Shown: positions 1-10,352, numbered from the stretch's first letter. The stretch: 64,000 nucleotides of DNA from Lachnospiraceae bacterium (GCA_021201665.1 JAJQEO010000121.1:1-64000); one strand, 5' to 3'. The notes: a model not told the origin generated them from the sequence alone. Made by a program: numbers and translations.

Positions 1-114
1 ACTTGAAATTCTGGGAAAAATTAGGTAGAATAGCAAAAGGTTGGGGATTTTTTAACAAATATGTGGATCCCTGATACTTACCTGTAAAAATCACATATAG
101 GAGGAATTATTATC

Positions 115-1128
115 ATGGCAGTAAAAGTTGCGATCAATGGATTTGGACGTATCGGCCGTCTGGCATTCAGACAGATGTTCCAGGCAGAGGGCTACGATGT
201 AGTAGCGATCAACGATCTGACCAGCCCGAAGATGCTGGCTCACCTTCTGAAGTATGACTCTTCTCAGGGTAAGTATGAGAAGGCTGACAAGGTTTCCTAT
301 ACGGACGACGCGATCGTAGTTGATGGACATACCATCACGATCTACAAAGAGGCAGACGCTTCCAAGCTTCCGTGGGGCGAGCTGGGCGTAGATGTTGTTC
401 TGGAGTGCACCGGATTCTATACCTCCAAGGAAAAATCCATGGCTCATATCAACGCTGGCGCAAAGAAGGTTGTTATCTCCGCACCGGCCGGAAATGATCT
501 TCCGACTATCGTTTACAATGTAAACCATAACACTCTGACACCGGAAGATACCGTTATCTCCGCAGCTTCCTGTACGACGAACTGCCTGGCTCCGATGGCG
601 AAGGCTCTTAATGACTATATGCCGATCGAGTCCGGTATTATGTGCACGATCCATGCGTACACCGGCGACCAGATGATCCTTGACGGACCGCAGAGAAAAG
701 GCGATCTGAGAAGATCCCGCGCAGGCGCATGCAATATCGTTCCGAACTCCACAGGCGCTGCAAAGGCAATCGGCCTGGTTATTCCGGAGCTGAAGGGCAA
801 GCTCATCGGCGCTGCACAGCGTGTTCCGACCCCGACAGGTTCTACTACGATCCTGAACGCGGTTGTAAAGGGCGAAGCTACGGTTGAGGGTATTAACGAG
901 GCAATGAAGGCTCAGGCTACAGAGTCCTTCGGCTACAACACTGATGAGATCGTATCCTCTGACGTGATCGGTATGAGATTTGGTTCTCTGTTCGACGCTA
1001 CCCAGACGATGGTTGTAAATCTTGGCAACGGCACCTCTCAGGTACAGGTTGTTTCATGGTACGACAATGAGAACTCCTATGTAAGCCAGATGGTTCGCAC
1101 GATCAAGTATTTCGCTGAGCTGGTGTAA
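115..1128 (+). CDS. gap: Glyceraldehyde-3-phosphate dehydrogenase, type I
   Basis: [17 protein letters not shown]-terminus, SCTTNCLAP active-site motif, RBS aggagga upstream. Confidence 0.98.
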   Translation: MAVKVAINGFGRIGRLAFRQMFQAEGYDVVAINDLTSPKMLAHLLKYDSSQGKYEKADKVSYTDDAIVVDGHTITIYKEADASKLPWGELGVDVVLECTGFYTSKEKSMAHINAGAKKVVISAPAGNDLPTIVYNVNHNTLTPEDTVISAASCTTNCLAPMAKALNDYMPIESGIMCTIHAYTGDQMILDGPQRKGDLRRSRAGACNIVPNSTGAAKAIGLVIPELKGKLIGAAQRVPTPTGSTTILNAVVKGEATVEGINEAMKAQATESFGYNTDEIVSSDVIGMRFGSLFDATQTMVVNLGNGTSQVQVVSWYDNENSYVSQMVRTIKYFAELV

Positions 1129-1162
1129 TCCATCGTTTCCTATAATTATAAGAAGACCCAGA

Positions 1163-1195
1163 AGAGGTCCGGTCTGATAGGGCCGGATCTCTTTT
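1163..1195 (+). terminator. Rho-independent terminator after gap
   Basis: Hairpin agaggtccggtc-tgatag-ggccggatctct followed by tttt. Confidence 0.75.
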
Positions 1196-1377
1196 CCGTC
1201 TATGCGGCCCTCGCAGAATGGCTTTTGCAAAATATTAGCAGAAACCAGCTGAGATTTCATTGATTTTACCGGATTACAGCCGGAAATTGATAGGCTGTTC
1301 AGGATGCTCTCCAGAGGATTCGATTTATTTCAGCAGGACCGCAGGACATGAAAAAGATATTTCAGGAGGATTTTTCA

Positions 1378-2598
1378 ATGCTTAACAAAAAGACAGTTGA
1401 TGATTTCAACGCAAGTGGCAGAAGAGTTCTGGTTCGCTGTGACTTTAACGTACCGCTCAAGGCTGGCGAGATCACGGACGAGACCCGAATCGTGGCGGCG
1501 CTGCCGACCATCAAAAAGCTGATCGCAGATGGCGGCAAGGTCATTCTTTGCTCCCATCTTGGCAAAGTAAAAAATGGCCCGAACGAGGGAGAGTCTCTTG
1601 CTCCGGTAGCAAAGAGACTGAGCGAGAAGCTTGGCAAGGAAGTAAAATTTGTTTCTGATTATAATGTGACCGGCGCGGACGCGACAGCAGCCGTAGAGGC
1701 CATGCAGCCTGGAGACGTCATCCTTCTGCAGAATACCCGCTTCCGCGGCGCGGAAGAGACCAAGAACGGCGAAGCGTTCAGCAAAGAGCTGGCTGATCTC
1801 TGCGATGATTATGTATGCGACGCGTTTGGTTCCTCTCACAGAGCGCATGCGTCCGTGGCAGGCGTTACGGAAGTTGTACGTGCGAAGGGCGGCAACTGCG
1901 CGGTTGGCTATCTGATGCAGAAGGAAATTGATTTCCTTGGCAACGCGGTCAACAACCCTGTTCGCCCGTTCGTAGCCATCCTTGGCGGCGCGAAGGTAGC
2001 GGACAAGCTGAACGTTATCTCCAATCTGCTTGAGAAATGTGATACTTTGATTATCGGCGGCGGCATGGCCTACACCTTCCTGAAGGCTCAGGGCTATGAG
2101 ATCGGCACCTCCCTTTGTGATGATACCAAGCTGGATTATTGCAAAGAGATGATGGCCAAGGCAGAGCAGCTGGGCAAGAAGCTCCTTCTTCCGGTTGACA
2201 CCGTGGTGACAGCTGCGTTCCCGAACCCGATCGATGCTGAGATTGCAACAGAAGTCTATGCATCCACAGAGATTCCGTCGGATAAGATGGGCATGGATAT
2301 CGGACCGAAGACCCAGGCTCTTTACGCAGAGGCTGTTAAGTCTGCAAAGACCGTAGTATGGAACGGACCGATGGGCGTATTTGAGAACCCGACTCTGGCA
2401 GCCGGCACCATCGCGGTAGCGAAATCTCTGGCTGAGACCGATGCGACCACCATCATCGGCGGCGGAGACTCCGCGGCAGCAGTCAACCAGCTTGGCTTTG
2501 GCGACAAGATGTCCCACATCTCCACAGGCGGCGGCGCATCCCTTGAGTTCCTTGAGGGCAAGGATCTTCCGGGCGTTGTTGCGGCAGACGACAAATGA
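1378..2598 (+). CDS. pgk: Phosphoglycerate kinase
   Basis: [23 protein letters not shown] and GGGDSAAAV motifs; aggagg RBS precedes the ATG at 1378 (longer ORF starts 1348). Confidence 0.97.
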   Translation: MLNKKTVDDFNASGRRVLVRCDFNVPLKAGEITDETRIVAALPTIKKLIADGGKVILCSHLGKVKNGPNEGESLAPVAKRLSEKLGKEVKFVSDYNVTGADATAAVEAMQPGDVILLQNTRFRGAEETKNGEAFSKELADLCDDYVCDAFGSSHRAHASVAGVTEVVRAKGGNCAVGYLMQKEIDFLGNAVNNPVRPFVAILGGAKVADKLNVISNLLEKCDTLIIGGGMAYTFLKAQGYEIGTSLCDDTKLDYCKEMMAKAEQLGKKLLLPVDTVVTAAFPNPIDAEIATEVYASTEIPSDKMGMDIGPKTQALYAEAVKSAKTVVWNGPMGVFENPTLAAGTIAVAKSLAETDATTIIGGGDSAAAVNQLGFGDKMSHISTGGGASLEFLEGKDLPGVVAADDK

Positions 2599-2607
2599 TG
2601 CGAAAGC

Positions 2608-2770
2608 AATGAGCCGTGCCGAGAGTAGAATAGGCGGCTCAAATGAGCTTGCTCATAGAGAGCAGATTTTCTACTCTCGATAGGGCGAATGCCCGTGCAT
2701 GAGATGGAGCGCCGTAGGGCGCGGAATCGAGGGACGGCTCATTACACGAATTATAGAGTCCGTGCCGAGA
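2608..2770 (+). repeat. Intergenic hairpin cluster between pgk and tpiA with outer inverted repeat (aatgagccgt/acggctcatt) and flanking ccgtgccgaga direct repeat
   Basis: Inverted repeat 2608-2617 / 2734-2743; direct repeat 2614-2624 / 2760-2770; internal hairpins. Confidence 0.6.
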
Positions 2771-2798
2771 ATAATATATCATAAAGGAGACAAAAAAT

Positions 2799-3545
2799 AT
2801 GGCAAGGAAGAAAATCATCGCCGGCAACTGGAAAATGAACATGACGCCGAGCGAGGCAGTAAAGCTGGTAGAGACGCTGAAACCGCTTGTAGTGAATGAC
2901 GAAGTGGACGTCGTATTCTGCGTACCCGCAATCGACATCATTCCGGTAGTGGAAGCCGCGAAGGGCTCCAACATCCAGGTTGGCGCTGAGAATATGTACT
3001 TCGAGGAGAAGGGTGCTTACACCGGAGAAATTTCCCCGAACATGCTGGTAGACGCCGGCGCAAAATACGTTGTACTCGGCCACTCTGAGAGAAGAGAGTA
3101 TTTCGCGGAAACCAGCGAAAGTGTGAATAAAAAGATGCTCAAGGCATTTGAACACGGCATCACGCCGATCATGTGCTGCGGTGAATCTCTTACCCAGAGA
3201 GAGCAGGGCATCACGATGGACTGGATCCGTCAGCAGGTAAAGGTAGGCTTCCTCAACGTGACCGCAGAGCAGGCGAAGACAGCTGTCATCGCCTATGAGC
3301 CGATCTGGGCTATCGGTACCGGAAAGACCGCTACCACCGAGCAGGCACAGGAGGTATGCGCAGGGATCCGTGCATGCATCGCTGAGATTTATGACGATGC
3401 TACTGCAGCCGCTATCCGCATCCAGTACGGCGGCTCTGTAAACGCAAAGACCGCTCCGGACCTGTTCGCACAGGCGGACATCGACGGCGGACTGGTAGGC
3501 GGCGCTTCCCTCAAGGAAGAATTCGGTAAGATCGTTAATTATTAA
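2799..3545 (+). CDS. tpiA: Triosephosphate isomerase
   Basis: [23 protein letters not shown] motifs. Confidence 0.98.
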   Translation: MARKKIIAGNWKMNMTPSEAVKLVETLKPLVVNDEVDVVFCVPAIDIIPVVEAAKGSNIQVGAENMYFEEKGAYTGEISPNMLVDAGAKYVVLGHSERREYFAETSESVNKKMLKAFEHGITPIMCCGESLTQREQGITMDWIRQQVKVGFLNVTAEQAKTAVIAYEPIWAIGTGKTATTEQAQEVCAGIRACIAEIYDDATAAAIRIQYGGSVNAKTAPDLFAQADIDGGLVGGASLKEEFGKIVNY

Positions 3546-3640
3546 TATCGGATATGGGAACACCTTTTTCCCCTATCCGTCTGCGCGAGCCCAGTGCGGC
3601 TTTTGCCGCAATAGTTCCATGCCCGGCTCAATGCATAATG
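3546..3640 (+). repeat. Structured intergenic repeat (family F), copy 1; first hairpin may act as terminator of tpiA
   Basis: cggatatgggaacacctttttcccctatccg then gagcc..ggctc hairpin; related to 6898-6985. Confidence 0.55.
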
Positions 3641-3897
3641 GCATGCTTTCAGGTATCAGTCGTTTATATTCAAGCGTGTTTTATGAAAAGCAATTTTCAA
3701 TAGAATACAGACAAAATAGGGCATACTGATAGAATCGGGCGTTCTGTAAGTTTCATTTACAGGACGCCTGTTCATCTTTTGACAGACTTCTGCTGCAGGT
3801 GGCCTTCGCCGTTCCGGACATCATCTGCGGGGACACTAATCAGTCCGAATGCATATGATGATACCGGGATTATTTTAAAAATCAGGAGAAGTTTACG

Positions 3898-4749
3898 ATG
3901 GCTCTGAAGATTACGAAAAAGACGAGCACACATAATACGACAGCATCCGCCGGGAGGGCGATCGAATATATCGTGATCCATTATACGGCAGGGGTTTCTT
4001 CTGCGAAGGGGATGGCTGCGAACACGGCAGAGTATTTTGCGACAACAAAGACCCAGGCATCTGCAGACTTTATTGTAGATGATAAGACCATTGTGCAGTA
4101 CAATCCGGATCTGGAAAACCGGTACTGCTGGCACTCTGGCGGCAGCGTAGCTTCAGAAAAGGGCGGTTCCCTGCATGGAGTGGCGAAAAATGCCAATTCC
4201 ATCGGGATTGAGATTTGCTCTACGAACAGTACCGGAAAAGTCCTGCCCGCGAATGATAAATCGTGGAAGTTTACGGAAGCGGTTGTGGCGAGAGTAGTGG
4301 AACTGACGCGGTACCTGATGGAGAAATATTCTATAGCCGCTGAACATGTGATCCGTCATTACGATGTGACCGGAAAACCCTGTCCGGGGATCATCGGATG
4401 GAATGCGGATTCCGGGGATGAAAGCCAGTGGAGGGCATTTTGCGCAGCGATTTCATCCGGGGTAAAAAATAACTCTGACAGTACGGAGAATGACTCTGAC
4501 AGTACGAAAAATGATTCTGACAGCACGAAGAAGGAAAGCTTTCAGGTAAAGGTGAGCATCGACAACCTGAATATCCGCACTGGTCCCGGGACAGAGTTCG
4601 CGAAGACCGGAAAGTATACCGGAAAGGGTGTGTTCACGATTGTGGAGACTTCTGAAGGAGCGGGATCTGCTGCCGGATGGGGGCTGCTGAAGGCGTACCA
4701 GAGCGGACGGAACGGGTGGATCAGTCTGGATTATGCAATGAGATTATAA
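3898..4749 (+). CDS. N-acetylmuramoyl-L-alanine amidase (Amidase_2) with C-terminal SH3-like domain
   Basis: IEYIVIHYTAG, HYDVTGKPCPG motifs; SH3b-like NIRTGPGT; NDSDSTK tandem linker. Confidence 0.85.
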   Translation: MALKITKKTSTHNTTASAGRAIEYIVIHYTAGVSSAKGMAANTAEYFATTKTQASADFIVDDKTIVQYNPDLENRYCWHSGGSVASEKGGSLHGVAKNANSIGIEICSTNSTGKVLPANDKSWKFTEAVVARVVELTRYLMEKYSIAAEHVIRHYDVTGKPCPGIIGWNADSGDESQWRAFCAAISSGVKNNSDSTENDSDSTKNDSDSTKKESFQVKVSIDNLNIRTGPGTEFAKTGKYTGKGVFTIVETSEGAGSAAGWGLLKAYQSGRNGWISLDYAMRL

Positions 4750-4798
4750 GGCATGAGATTATAAGATTTTTCGAGGATTTTTTGTAAAGAAAAAATAC

Positions 4799-4827
4799 TT
4801 GACAGACCTTTGTTTTGTGTGTATGAT
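4799..4827 (+). promoter_or_regulatory. Sigma-A-type promoter for ylxM-ffh
   Basis: TTGACA-N17-TATGAT just upstream of ylxM. Confidence 0.7.
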
Positions 4828-4835
4828 AGGCAACG

Positions 4836-5189
4836 GTGATTGGCATGGACGAAGTATTGCGGCAGACGCTTCTGTATGATTTTTATGGGGAATTGCTCAC
4901 GAAGCACCAGCAGGATGTGTATGAGACGGTTGTACAGAATGACCTTTCATACTCAGAGGCAGCTGAGATGTTCGGCATCAGTCGGCAGGGAGTCCATGAG
5001 CTGGTGAAACGCAGTGTGAAGATTCTGGAGGAATATGAGTCAAAGCTGCATCTGGTTGAGCGTTTCCTGAAGATCCGGGAGAATGTGCAGCAGATTCAGT
5101 ATCTATCCTCTCACTGTGAAACGATAGAGAAAGAGAATTTAGCCAGACAGGTTTCAGAGCTATCCAGCCGAATCCTGGAAGAACTATGA
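4836..5189 (+). CDS. ylxM: YlxM family DNA-binding protein (UPF0122)
   Basis: LLYDFYGELLT..DLSYSEAAEMFGISRQGVHE helix-turn-helix; next to ffh. Confidence 0.9.
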   Translation: MIGMDEVLRQTLLYDFYGELLTKHQQDVYETVVQNDLSYSEAAEMFGISRQGVHELVKRSVKILEEYESKLHLVERFLKIRENVQQIQYLSSHCETIEKENLARQVSELSSRILEEL

Positions 5190-5208
5190 CTATGACCTGT
5201 CAGGCGCT

Positions 5209-5235
5209 TATAGTAAACGACGTAAGTCATTTTAC
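5209..5235 (+). repeat. 27-bp palindromic dispersed repeat, copy 1
   Basis: tatagtaaacgacgtaagtcattttac; other copies 15798-15824 (+) and 41477-41503 (reverse complement). Confidence 0.7.
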
Positions 5236-5284
5236 GATTTCTTGCGCAAAATGGCAAAATTTCTATTCCGGTTTATCCGGGTCA
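5236..5284 (+). repeat. Dispersed repeat (ttgcgcaaaatggcaaaattt..ttccggtttatccggg), copy 1
   Basis: Near-identical to the two tandem units at 13316-13439. Confidence 0.75.
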
Positions 5285-5302
5285 GGATATAGGAGAAACG
5301 GA

Positions 5303-6661
5303 ATGGCTTTTGAAAGCTTATCGGAGAAGCTGCAGAATGTTTTTAAAAATCTGCGGAGCAAGGGGCGTCTGACGGAGGCGGATGTAAAGACCGCGCTCAA
5401 AGAAGTTAAGATGGCTCTTCTGGAAGCGGACGTCAGCTTCAAGGTAGTAAAACAGTTTATCAAGGCTGTCGAGACGAAGGCAATCGGCCAGGATGTCATG
5501 AATGGCCTGAACCCAGGACAGATGGTGATCAAGATTGTCAATGATGAGCTGGTCGCCCTGATGGGTTCTGAGACGACGGAGCTGGCGCTGCGTCCGCCTA
5601 ATGAGGTCACGGTTATAATGATGGCCGGACTGCAGGGCGCGGGCAAGACTACTACCGCCGCGAAGCTGGCGGGCAAGTTTAAGTCTAAGGGGCGCAGGCC
5701 GCTGCTGGTCGCTTGCGATGTCTACCGCCCGGCGGCGATCAAACAGCTGCAGATTAATGGAGAGAAACAGGGGGTAGAGGTTTTTTCCCTCGGCGATAAA
5801 GAAGACCCGGTACGGATTGCCAGTGAAGCGGTCCGTTACGCGAAGGAGCACAGCCTGAATCTGGTTTTTCTGGATACAGCGGGACGGCTTCATATCGATG
5901 AGGATATGATGCAGGAGCTGCAGAAGATCAAGGATATCGTTTCGGTAGACCAGACGATCCTGGTTGTGGACGCGATGACCGGCCAGGATGCGGTCAATGT
6001 CGCATCCATGTTTGAAGAGAAAATCGGCATCGACGGCGTAATCTTGACAAAGCTGGACGGCGATACGAGAGGCGGCGCGGCACTTTCCATTAAGGCGACC
6101 TGCGGCAAGCCGATTCTCTATGCCGGTATGGGCGAGAAGCTTTCTGATCTGGAGCAGTTCTACCCGGACCGCATGGCTTCGAGAATCCTCGGTATGGGAG
6201 ACGTTCTTTCTCTGATTGAAAAAGCGCAGGATACGATTGATGAGGAAAAAGCCCGCTCCATGGAGCAGCGTTTCCGCAAGGCGCAGTTTGGGTTTGACGA
6301 CTATCTGGAGAGTATGAACCAGATGAAGAATATGGGCGGTATTTCCAGTATTCTGAGTATGATGCCGGGGATGGGCGGCGCCCAGATGAAACAGATCGAA
6401 GATTCGGTGGATGAGAAGCAGATGGCCCGCATCGAGGCGATGATCCTCTCCATGACCCCGAAGGAGCGCGCGAATCCGGATATCCTCAATCTTTCCAGAA
6501 AGCGCAGAATTGCGGCGGGAGCCGGAGTGGATATCAGCGAGGTAAACCGTCTGGTAAAGCAGTTCGAACAGAGCCGCAAGATGATGAAGCAATACTCCGG
6601 AATGTTTGGCGGGAAAGGACAAAAGGGCGGAAAAATGGGACGGTTCCGGCTCCCATTTTAA
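5303..6661 (+). CDS. ffh: Signal recognition particle protein Ffh
   Basis: GLQGAGKTTTAAKLA, DTAGRLHIDEDMM, Met-rich M domain; RBS aggag before ATG at 5303. Confidence 0.97.
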   Translation: MAFESLSEKLQNVFKNLRSKGRLTEADVKTALKEVKMALLEADVSFKVVKQFIKAVETKAIGQDVMNGLNPGQMVIKIVNDELVALMGSETTELALRPPNEVTVIMMAGLQGAGKTTTAAKLAGKFKSKGRRPLLVACDVYRPAAIKQLQINGEKQGVEVFSLGDKEDPVRIASEAVRYAKEHSLNLVFLDTAGRLHIDEDMMQELQKIKDIVSVDQTILVVDAMTGQDAVNVASMFEEKIGIDGVILTKLDGDTRGGAALSIKATCGKPILYAGMGEKLSDLEQFYPDRMASRILGMGDVLSLIEKAQDTIDEEKARSMEQRFRKAQFGFDDYLESMNQMKNMGGISSILSMMPGMGGAQMKQIEDSVDEKQMARIEAMILSMTPKERANPDILNLSRKRRIAAGAGVDISEVNRLVKQFEQSRKMMKQYSGMFGGKGQKGGKMGRFRLPF

Positions 6662-6897
6662 CTGACTGATGTGCGCCGGCTGATGATGCACACTGGCTGA
6701 TACACAGCTGATGCACGGTTCGCCAAAAGAAATGTTGAAAAAAAGTCCTGTAATAGAAGTTCTGCCAAAAATGCTAAAAATAGTGCTTTGAAAAAAGGAC
6801 TGAAAAGTTGTGTCAGTTCCGGCCTTTTATGAGGCCGTGGACGAGGGTGTGTGATTTTACAGAGCCCTCAAATATAGAAATGTGTAACTGCAATTTA

Positions 6898-6985
6898 AAT
6901 CGGATAAGGTAACACTTTTCCCCTATCCGCATGGCGTGGAGCGCGGGCAGCAAAGCTGCCAGATTCCTTTCGCGCCCCTGTGCAT
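6898..6985 (+). repeat. Structured intergenic repeat (family F), copy 2, upstream of rpsP
   Basis: atcggataaggtaacacttttcccctatccg followed by GC-rich hairpin, similar to 3546-3640. Confidence 0.55.
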
Positions 6986-7043
6986 TATAGAATAGCAGTT
7001 ACAAGATCCGTTACAAAAAGATTTAGTACAGGAGGTGAAAAAA

Positions 7044-7289
7044 ATGGCGGTAAAGATCAGATTAAGAAGAATGGGAAAAAAGAAAGATCCTTTCTATAGA
7101 ATCGTTGTCGCGGACGGCAGATCACCGAGAGACGGCAGATGCATCGAGGAGATCGGTTCCTACAATCCGAACACCGATCCGAGCGAGTTCAAGATTGACG
7201 AAGAGCTTGCTAAGAAATGGCTTGCGGCCGGCGCACAGCCGACCGAGACCGTCGGGAAGCTTTTCAAGCTGGCTGGCATCGAGAAGTAA
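7044..7289 (+). CDS. rpsP: 30S ribosomal protein S16
   Basis: [32 protein letters not shown]; aggaggtg RBS. Confidence 0.98.
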   Translation: MAVKIRLRRMGKKKDPFYRIVVADGRSPRDGRCIEEIGSYNPNTDPSEFKIDEELAKKWLAAGAQPTETVGKLFKLAGIEK

Positions 7290-7305
7290 AAAGAGGTGAG
7301 CAGAT

Positions 7306-7536
7306 ATGAAGGAATTATTGGAAGTGATTGCGAAATCTCTGGTTGAACATCCCGACGAGGTAGAGGTTACAGAAAGAGAAAGCGGCAAAACGCTTGTACT
7401 GGAGCTGAAGGTTGCTCCCACGGATATGGGCAAGGTGATCGGAAAGCAGGGCAGAATCGCGAAAGCGATCCGTTCCGTAGTGAAAGCTGCTGCGACCCGG
7501 GATGACCGCAAGGTTGTAGTGGACATCCTGCAGTAA
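7306..7536 (+). CDS. khpA: KH domain RNA-binding protein
   Basis: KVIGKQGRIAKAIRSVVKAA KH motif; position between rpsP and rimM. Confidence 0.93.
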   Translation: MKELLEVIAKSLVEHPDEVEVTERESGKTLVLELKVAPTDMGKVIGKQGRIAKAIRSVVKAAATRDDRKVVVDILQ

Positions 7537-7595
7537 GGCTGTGGGATGGCATCCCGCCTGGACAGCCGTGTATATTAAAAAGATAATGCTGCTGT

Positions 7596-7637
7596 GAGGA
7601 GCTGTTAATGAAGGTTGACAGCTCCTTCTTTTCTATA
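7596..7637 (+). terminator. Possible terminator/attenuator upstream of rimM
   Basis: gaggagctgt...acagctccttc + ttttct. Confidence 0.45.
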
Positions 7638-7757
7638 TTTGATGTACACGGGCTGTGTCGGGAATTTTCCAGCCTACACTGGATGCGGCTTTGCGCAGGC
7701 GGACAGGGAGGATATGTCCCCTGCCTGATTTATACTAAAAAATTCAAGGAGAACTGT

Positions 7758-8504
7758 ATGCTGGATATTTTGCAGGTGGGTGCTGTGACATCCACGCATG
7801 GCCTGGCAGGTGACGTAAAAGTCTTTCCTACGACTGATGATCCGATGAGATACAAAGATTTAAAGACCGTTTTGGTTGAGAGGGCAGGAGCATCAGCCCG
7901 AAACCTGACGGAAGGGACAAATAACAGGCAAAAACATAACTCTTCAGACAAAAAAACTCCGGGAATCAAACAAAATGGCGCACCGAAATTATCTGAAGAC
8001 GATCTGCGGGAACTGACTATCGAACATGTCCGTTTCTTCAAAAACCTCGTCATTTTGAAATTTTGCGGCCTGGATCGAATCGAGGATGTAGAATGGCTGC
8101 GCGGACACGCTCTCTATGTCACCCGCGAGAATGCAGTTGCTCTAAAGGAAGGGGAGTACTTTATCGCGGATCTGATAGGGTTGTCTGTCTATGCGGACAA
8201 ACCTTTTGATGAAGACAGCCAGACGGGAAATGTTTTACCCAATGCAGCCTCTGGACAGTCCATGCATGCGGACAAGGGTGAAAAATCATCTGAATCGATT
8301 GAAAAACCGGAAAAGAATTCAGAACAGAGATACTTCCTTGGAGAACTGACAGATGTGCTGCAGACCGGAGCAAATGATGTCTATGAAGTAAAGCTGCCAG
8401 ACGGACGAGAAGTACTGATTCCAGCGATTCGACAGTGTATATTAAATGTTGACCTGGAACAGGGCACCATGCTCGTGCATCTGCTGGAGGGACTGCTGGA
8501 ATGA
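7758..8504 (+). CDS. rimM: Ribosome maturation factor RimM with two low-complexity insertions
   Basis: VGAVTSTHGLAGDVKVFPTTDDPMRY N-terminus; PRC-like C-terminus; trmD follows. Confidence 0.92.
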   Translation: MLDILQVGAVTSTHGLAGDVKVFPTTDDPMRYKDLKTVLVERAGASARNLTEGTNNRQKHNSSDKKTPGIKQNGAPKLSEDDLRELTIEHVRFFKNLVILKFCGLDRIEDVEWLRGHALYVTRENAVALKEGEYFIADLIGLSVYADKPFDEDSQTGNVLPNAASGQSMHADKGEKSSESIEKPEKNSEQRYFLGELTDVLQTGANDVYEVKLPDGREVLIPAIRQCILNVDLEQGTMLVHLLEGLLE

Positions 8505-9469
8505 ACTTTTATGTAATGACCTTGTTCCCGGAAATGATTGAGCAGGGAATGAATACCAGTATTACCGGACGTGCGATCGCGAAAGGACTGCTTTCTCTCG
8601 AAACCGTGAATATTCGTGATTATTCCGTTTCTGGGAATGGAAGAATTGACGATTATCCTTACGGAGGCGGAGCGGGCATGGTCATGCAGGCAGAACCGAT
8701 TTACCGCGCCTTTAAGGAGTTGCTTGAGAAAATTCAAGATTCGAAAATTCAGAATTTGAACATTCAGGATTCAAAGAATCAGGATTTAAAGAATTATGAT
8801 TCTATCGGCGGCGAGCCTGTACAGATACAGGGAGAAGGGGGACCTGGGCTGACGCAAGACAGCGGAGCACCCGGGCTGAAGCAAGACAGTGGAGAACCCG
8901 GACGGACGCAGGATGGCAGGACCCCCCGCGTTATTTATCTCACTCCGCAGGGGCAGGTCTTTCATCAGGCTATGGCCCGGGAGCTTGCGGAAGAGGAGAG
9001 TCTGATCTTCCTCTGCGGACATTATGAGGGCGTGGATGAGCGGGTGCTCGACGAGATCGTTACCGATCAGGTGTCGATCGGCGATTACGTTTTGACCGGA
9101 GGCGAGCTTCCGGCCATGGTCATGATGGACGCAATTGCCCGGATGGTTCCCGGAGTGCTGAGCAACGAACAGTCGGGAGAGTCGGAAAGCTTTTCAGACG
9201 GTCTGCTGGAATATCCTCAATACAGCCGCCCGGAAATCTGGCATGAACGGGCGGTTCCGCCTGTCCTTTTATCCGGACATCATGGCAATGTGGACCGATG
9301 GCGGCGAGATCAGTCCCTGCTTCGCACCTTGCTGATCCGGCCGGAGCTCCTTGACGGGATTGCTCTGGATAAGGGTGACAGGAAATTTTTACTGCAATTG
9401 CTAAATGGAGAAGCAGGCATTCCTCTGAGTGAGGAACAGGCTGTGTGCCTGCAGAAAATACTTATATAG
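8501..9469 (+). CDS. trmD: tRNA (guanine-N1)-methyltransferase TrmD with about 65-aa repetitive insertion
   Basis: MNFYVMTLFPEMI, YGGGAGMVM, CGHYEGVDERV, IGDYVLTGGELPAM. Confidence 0.95.
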   Translation: MNFYVMTLFPEMIEQGMNTSITGRAIAKGLLSLETVNIRDYSVSGNGRIDDYPYGGGAGMVMQAEPIYRAFKELLEKIQDSKIQNLNIQDSKNQDLKNYDSIGGEPVQIQGEGGPGLTQDSGAPGLKQDSGEPGRTQDGRTPRVIYLTPQGQVFHQAMARELAEEESLIFLCGHYEGVDERVLDEIVTDQVSIGDYVLTGGELPAMVMMDAIARMVPGVLSNEQSGESESFSDGLLEYPQYSRPEIWHERAVPPVLLSGHHGNVDRWRRDQSLLRTLLIRPELLDGIALDKGDRKFLLQLLNGEAGIPLSEEQAVCLQKILI

Positions 9470-9590
9470 TCTTACCGCCGGCTGATCGCTGATTTAACAC
9501 GCAGATGGCTGCGGGAAATGGCTGCGGTTCAACAGGAAGAGCCTGAAGAAACGTCAGTGACGAAAAGTTGGAAAAACAGAGAATATTTTC

Positions 9591-9619
9591 TTGCATTTTA
9601 TCGGGAATCATGCTACACT
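9591..9619 (+). promoter_or_regulatory. Candidate sigma-A promoter upstream of rplS
   Basis: TTGCAT-N17-TACACT. Confidence 0.5.
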
Positions 9620-9773
9620 CATTTGCGTTGCGAGAAAGATGGTCCTCTGTTACAGTACCCGCGGACCAGGAGCGTGAAGATGAAAAACGATGAGAGATTA
9701 TATGCCGTTTTTCACAAATTTCTGGTCAGGCGCGGGAGTATTAAGAACATCGATTACAGGAAGGAGATCCAAA

Positions 9774-10121
9774 ATGAGCGATATTATCAAACAGATCGAG
9801 GCTGCCCAGCTTAAGACTGAGGTACCGCAGTTTTCCGTAGGCGACACGGTGAGAGTGTACGGAAAGATCAAAGAGGGCAACCGCGAGAGAATCCAGGTAT
9901 TTGAAGGCATTGTCATGAAGAGGCAGGGCGGCGGCGTCCGTGAGACCTTCACAGTTCGTAAGACTTCAAATGGTGTCGGCGTAGAGAAGACCTGGCCGCT
10001 GCATTCCCCAAGCGTAGAAAAGGTGGAAGTGGTTCGCCATGGTAAAGTAAGACGCGCGAAGCTGACTTACCTGAGAGGACGCGTAGGCAAGAAAGCAAAA
10101 GTAAAAGAGCTTGTGAAATAA
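9774..10121 (+). CDS. rplS: 50S ribosomal protein L19
   Basis: [28 protein letters not shown]; aaggag RBS. Confidence 0.98.
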   Translation: MSDIIKQIEAAQLKTEVPQFSVGDTVRVYGKIKEGNRERIQVFEGIVMKRQGGGVRETFTVRKTSNGVGVEKTWPLHSPSVEKVEVVRHGKVRRAKLTYLRGRVGKKAKVKELVK

Positions 10122-10187
10122 GGATCGGATCAGGGAGATTACAATTACATTATTGTACTCTCCCTTTTTGCACACAAGTCCCAAACA

Positions 10188-10233
10188 GCAGCAAAGCAGA
10201 AAGGCAGACGATGCGGATTTATCCGCAATCGGC
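10188..10233 (+). repeat. 46-bp direct repeat, copy 1
   Basis: gcagcaaagcagaaaggcagacgatgcggatttatccgcaatcggc; one mismatch to 10353-10398. Confidence 0.85.
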
Positions 10234-10352
10234 TGAATTTCTGCTTTGGGATGGGCGGGACGCCCATACAGCCTCAAACATATGACGCGTAAGCGGCATA
10301 TAGCCTGCGAAGCAGGCGGTTTGTGGCCTGCTGTTTGGGACTCCTAGCGCAG

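Noticed and set aside
1375-2517. 380-aa minus-strand ORF opposite pgk
   Set aside because: Antisense shadow of pgk with no motif.
5318-6691. 457-aa minus-strand ORF opposite ffh
   Set aside because: Antisense shadow ORF with His/Leu/Arg-rich composition and no domain signature.
9518-9814. 98-aa + strand ORF upstream of rplS
   Set aside because: Overlaps the promoter and leader of rplS, with no RBS or recognisable features.
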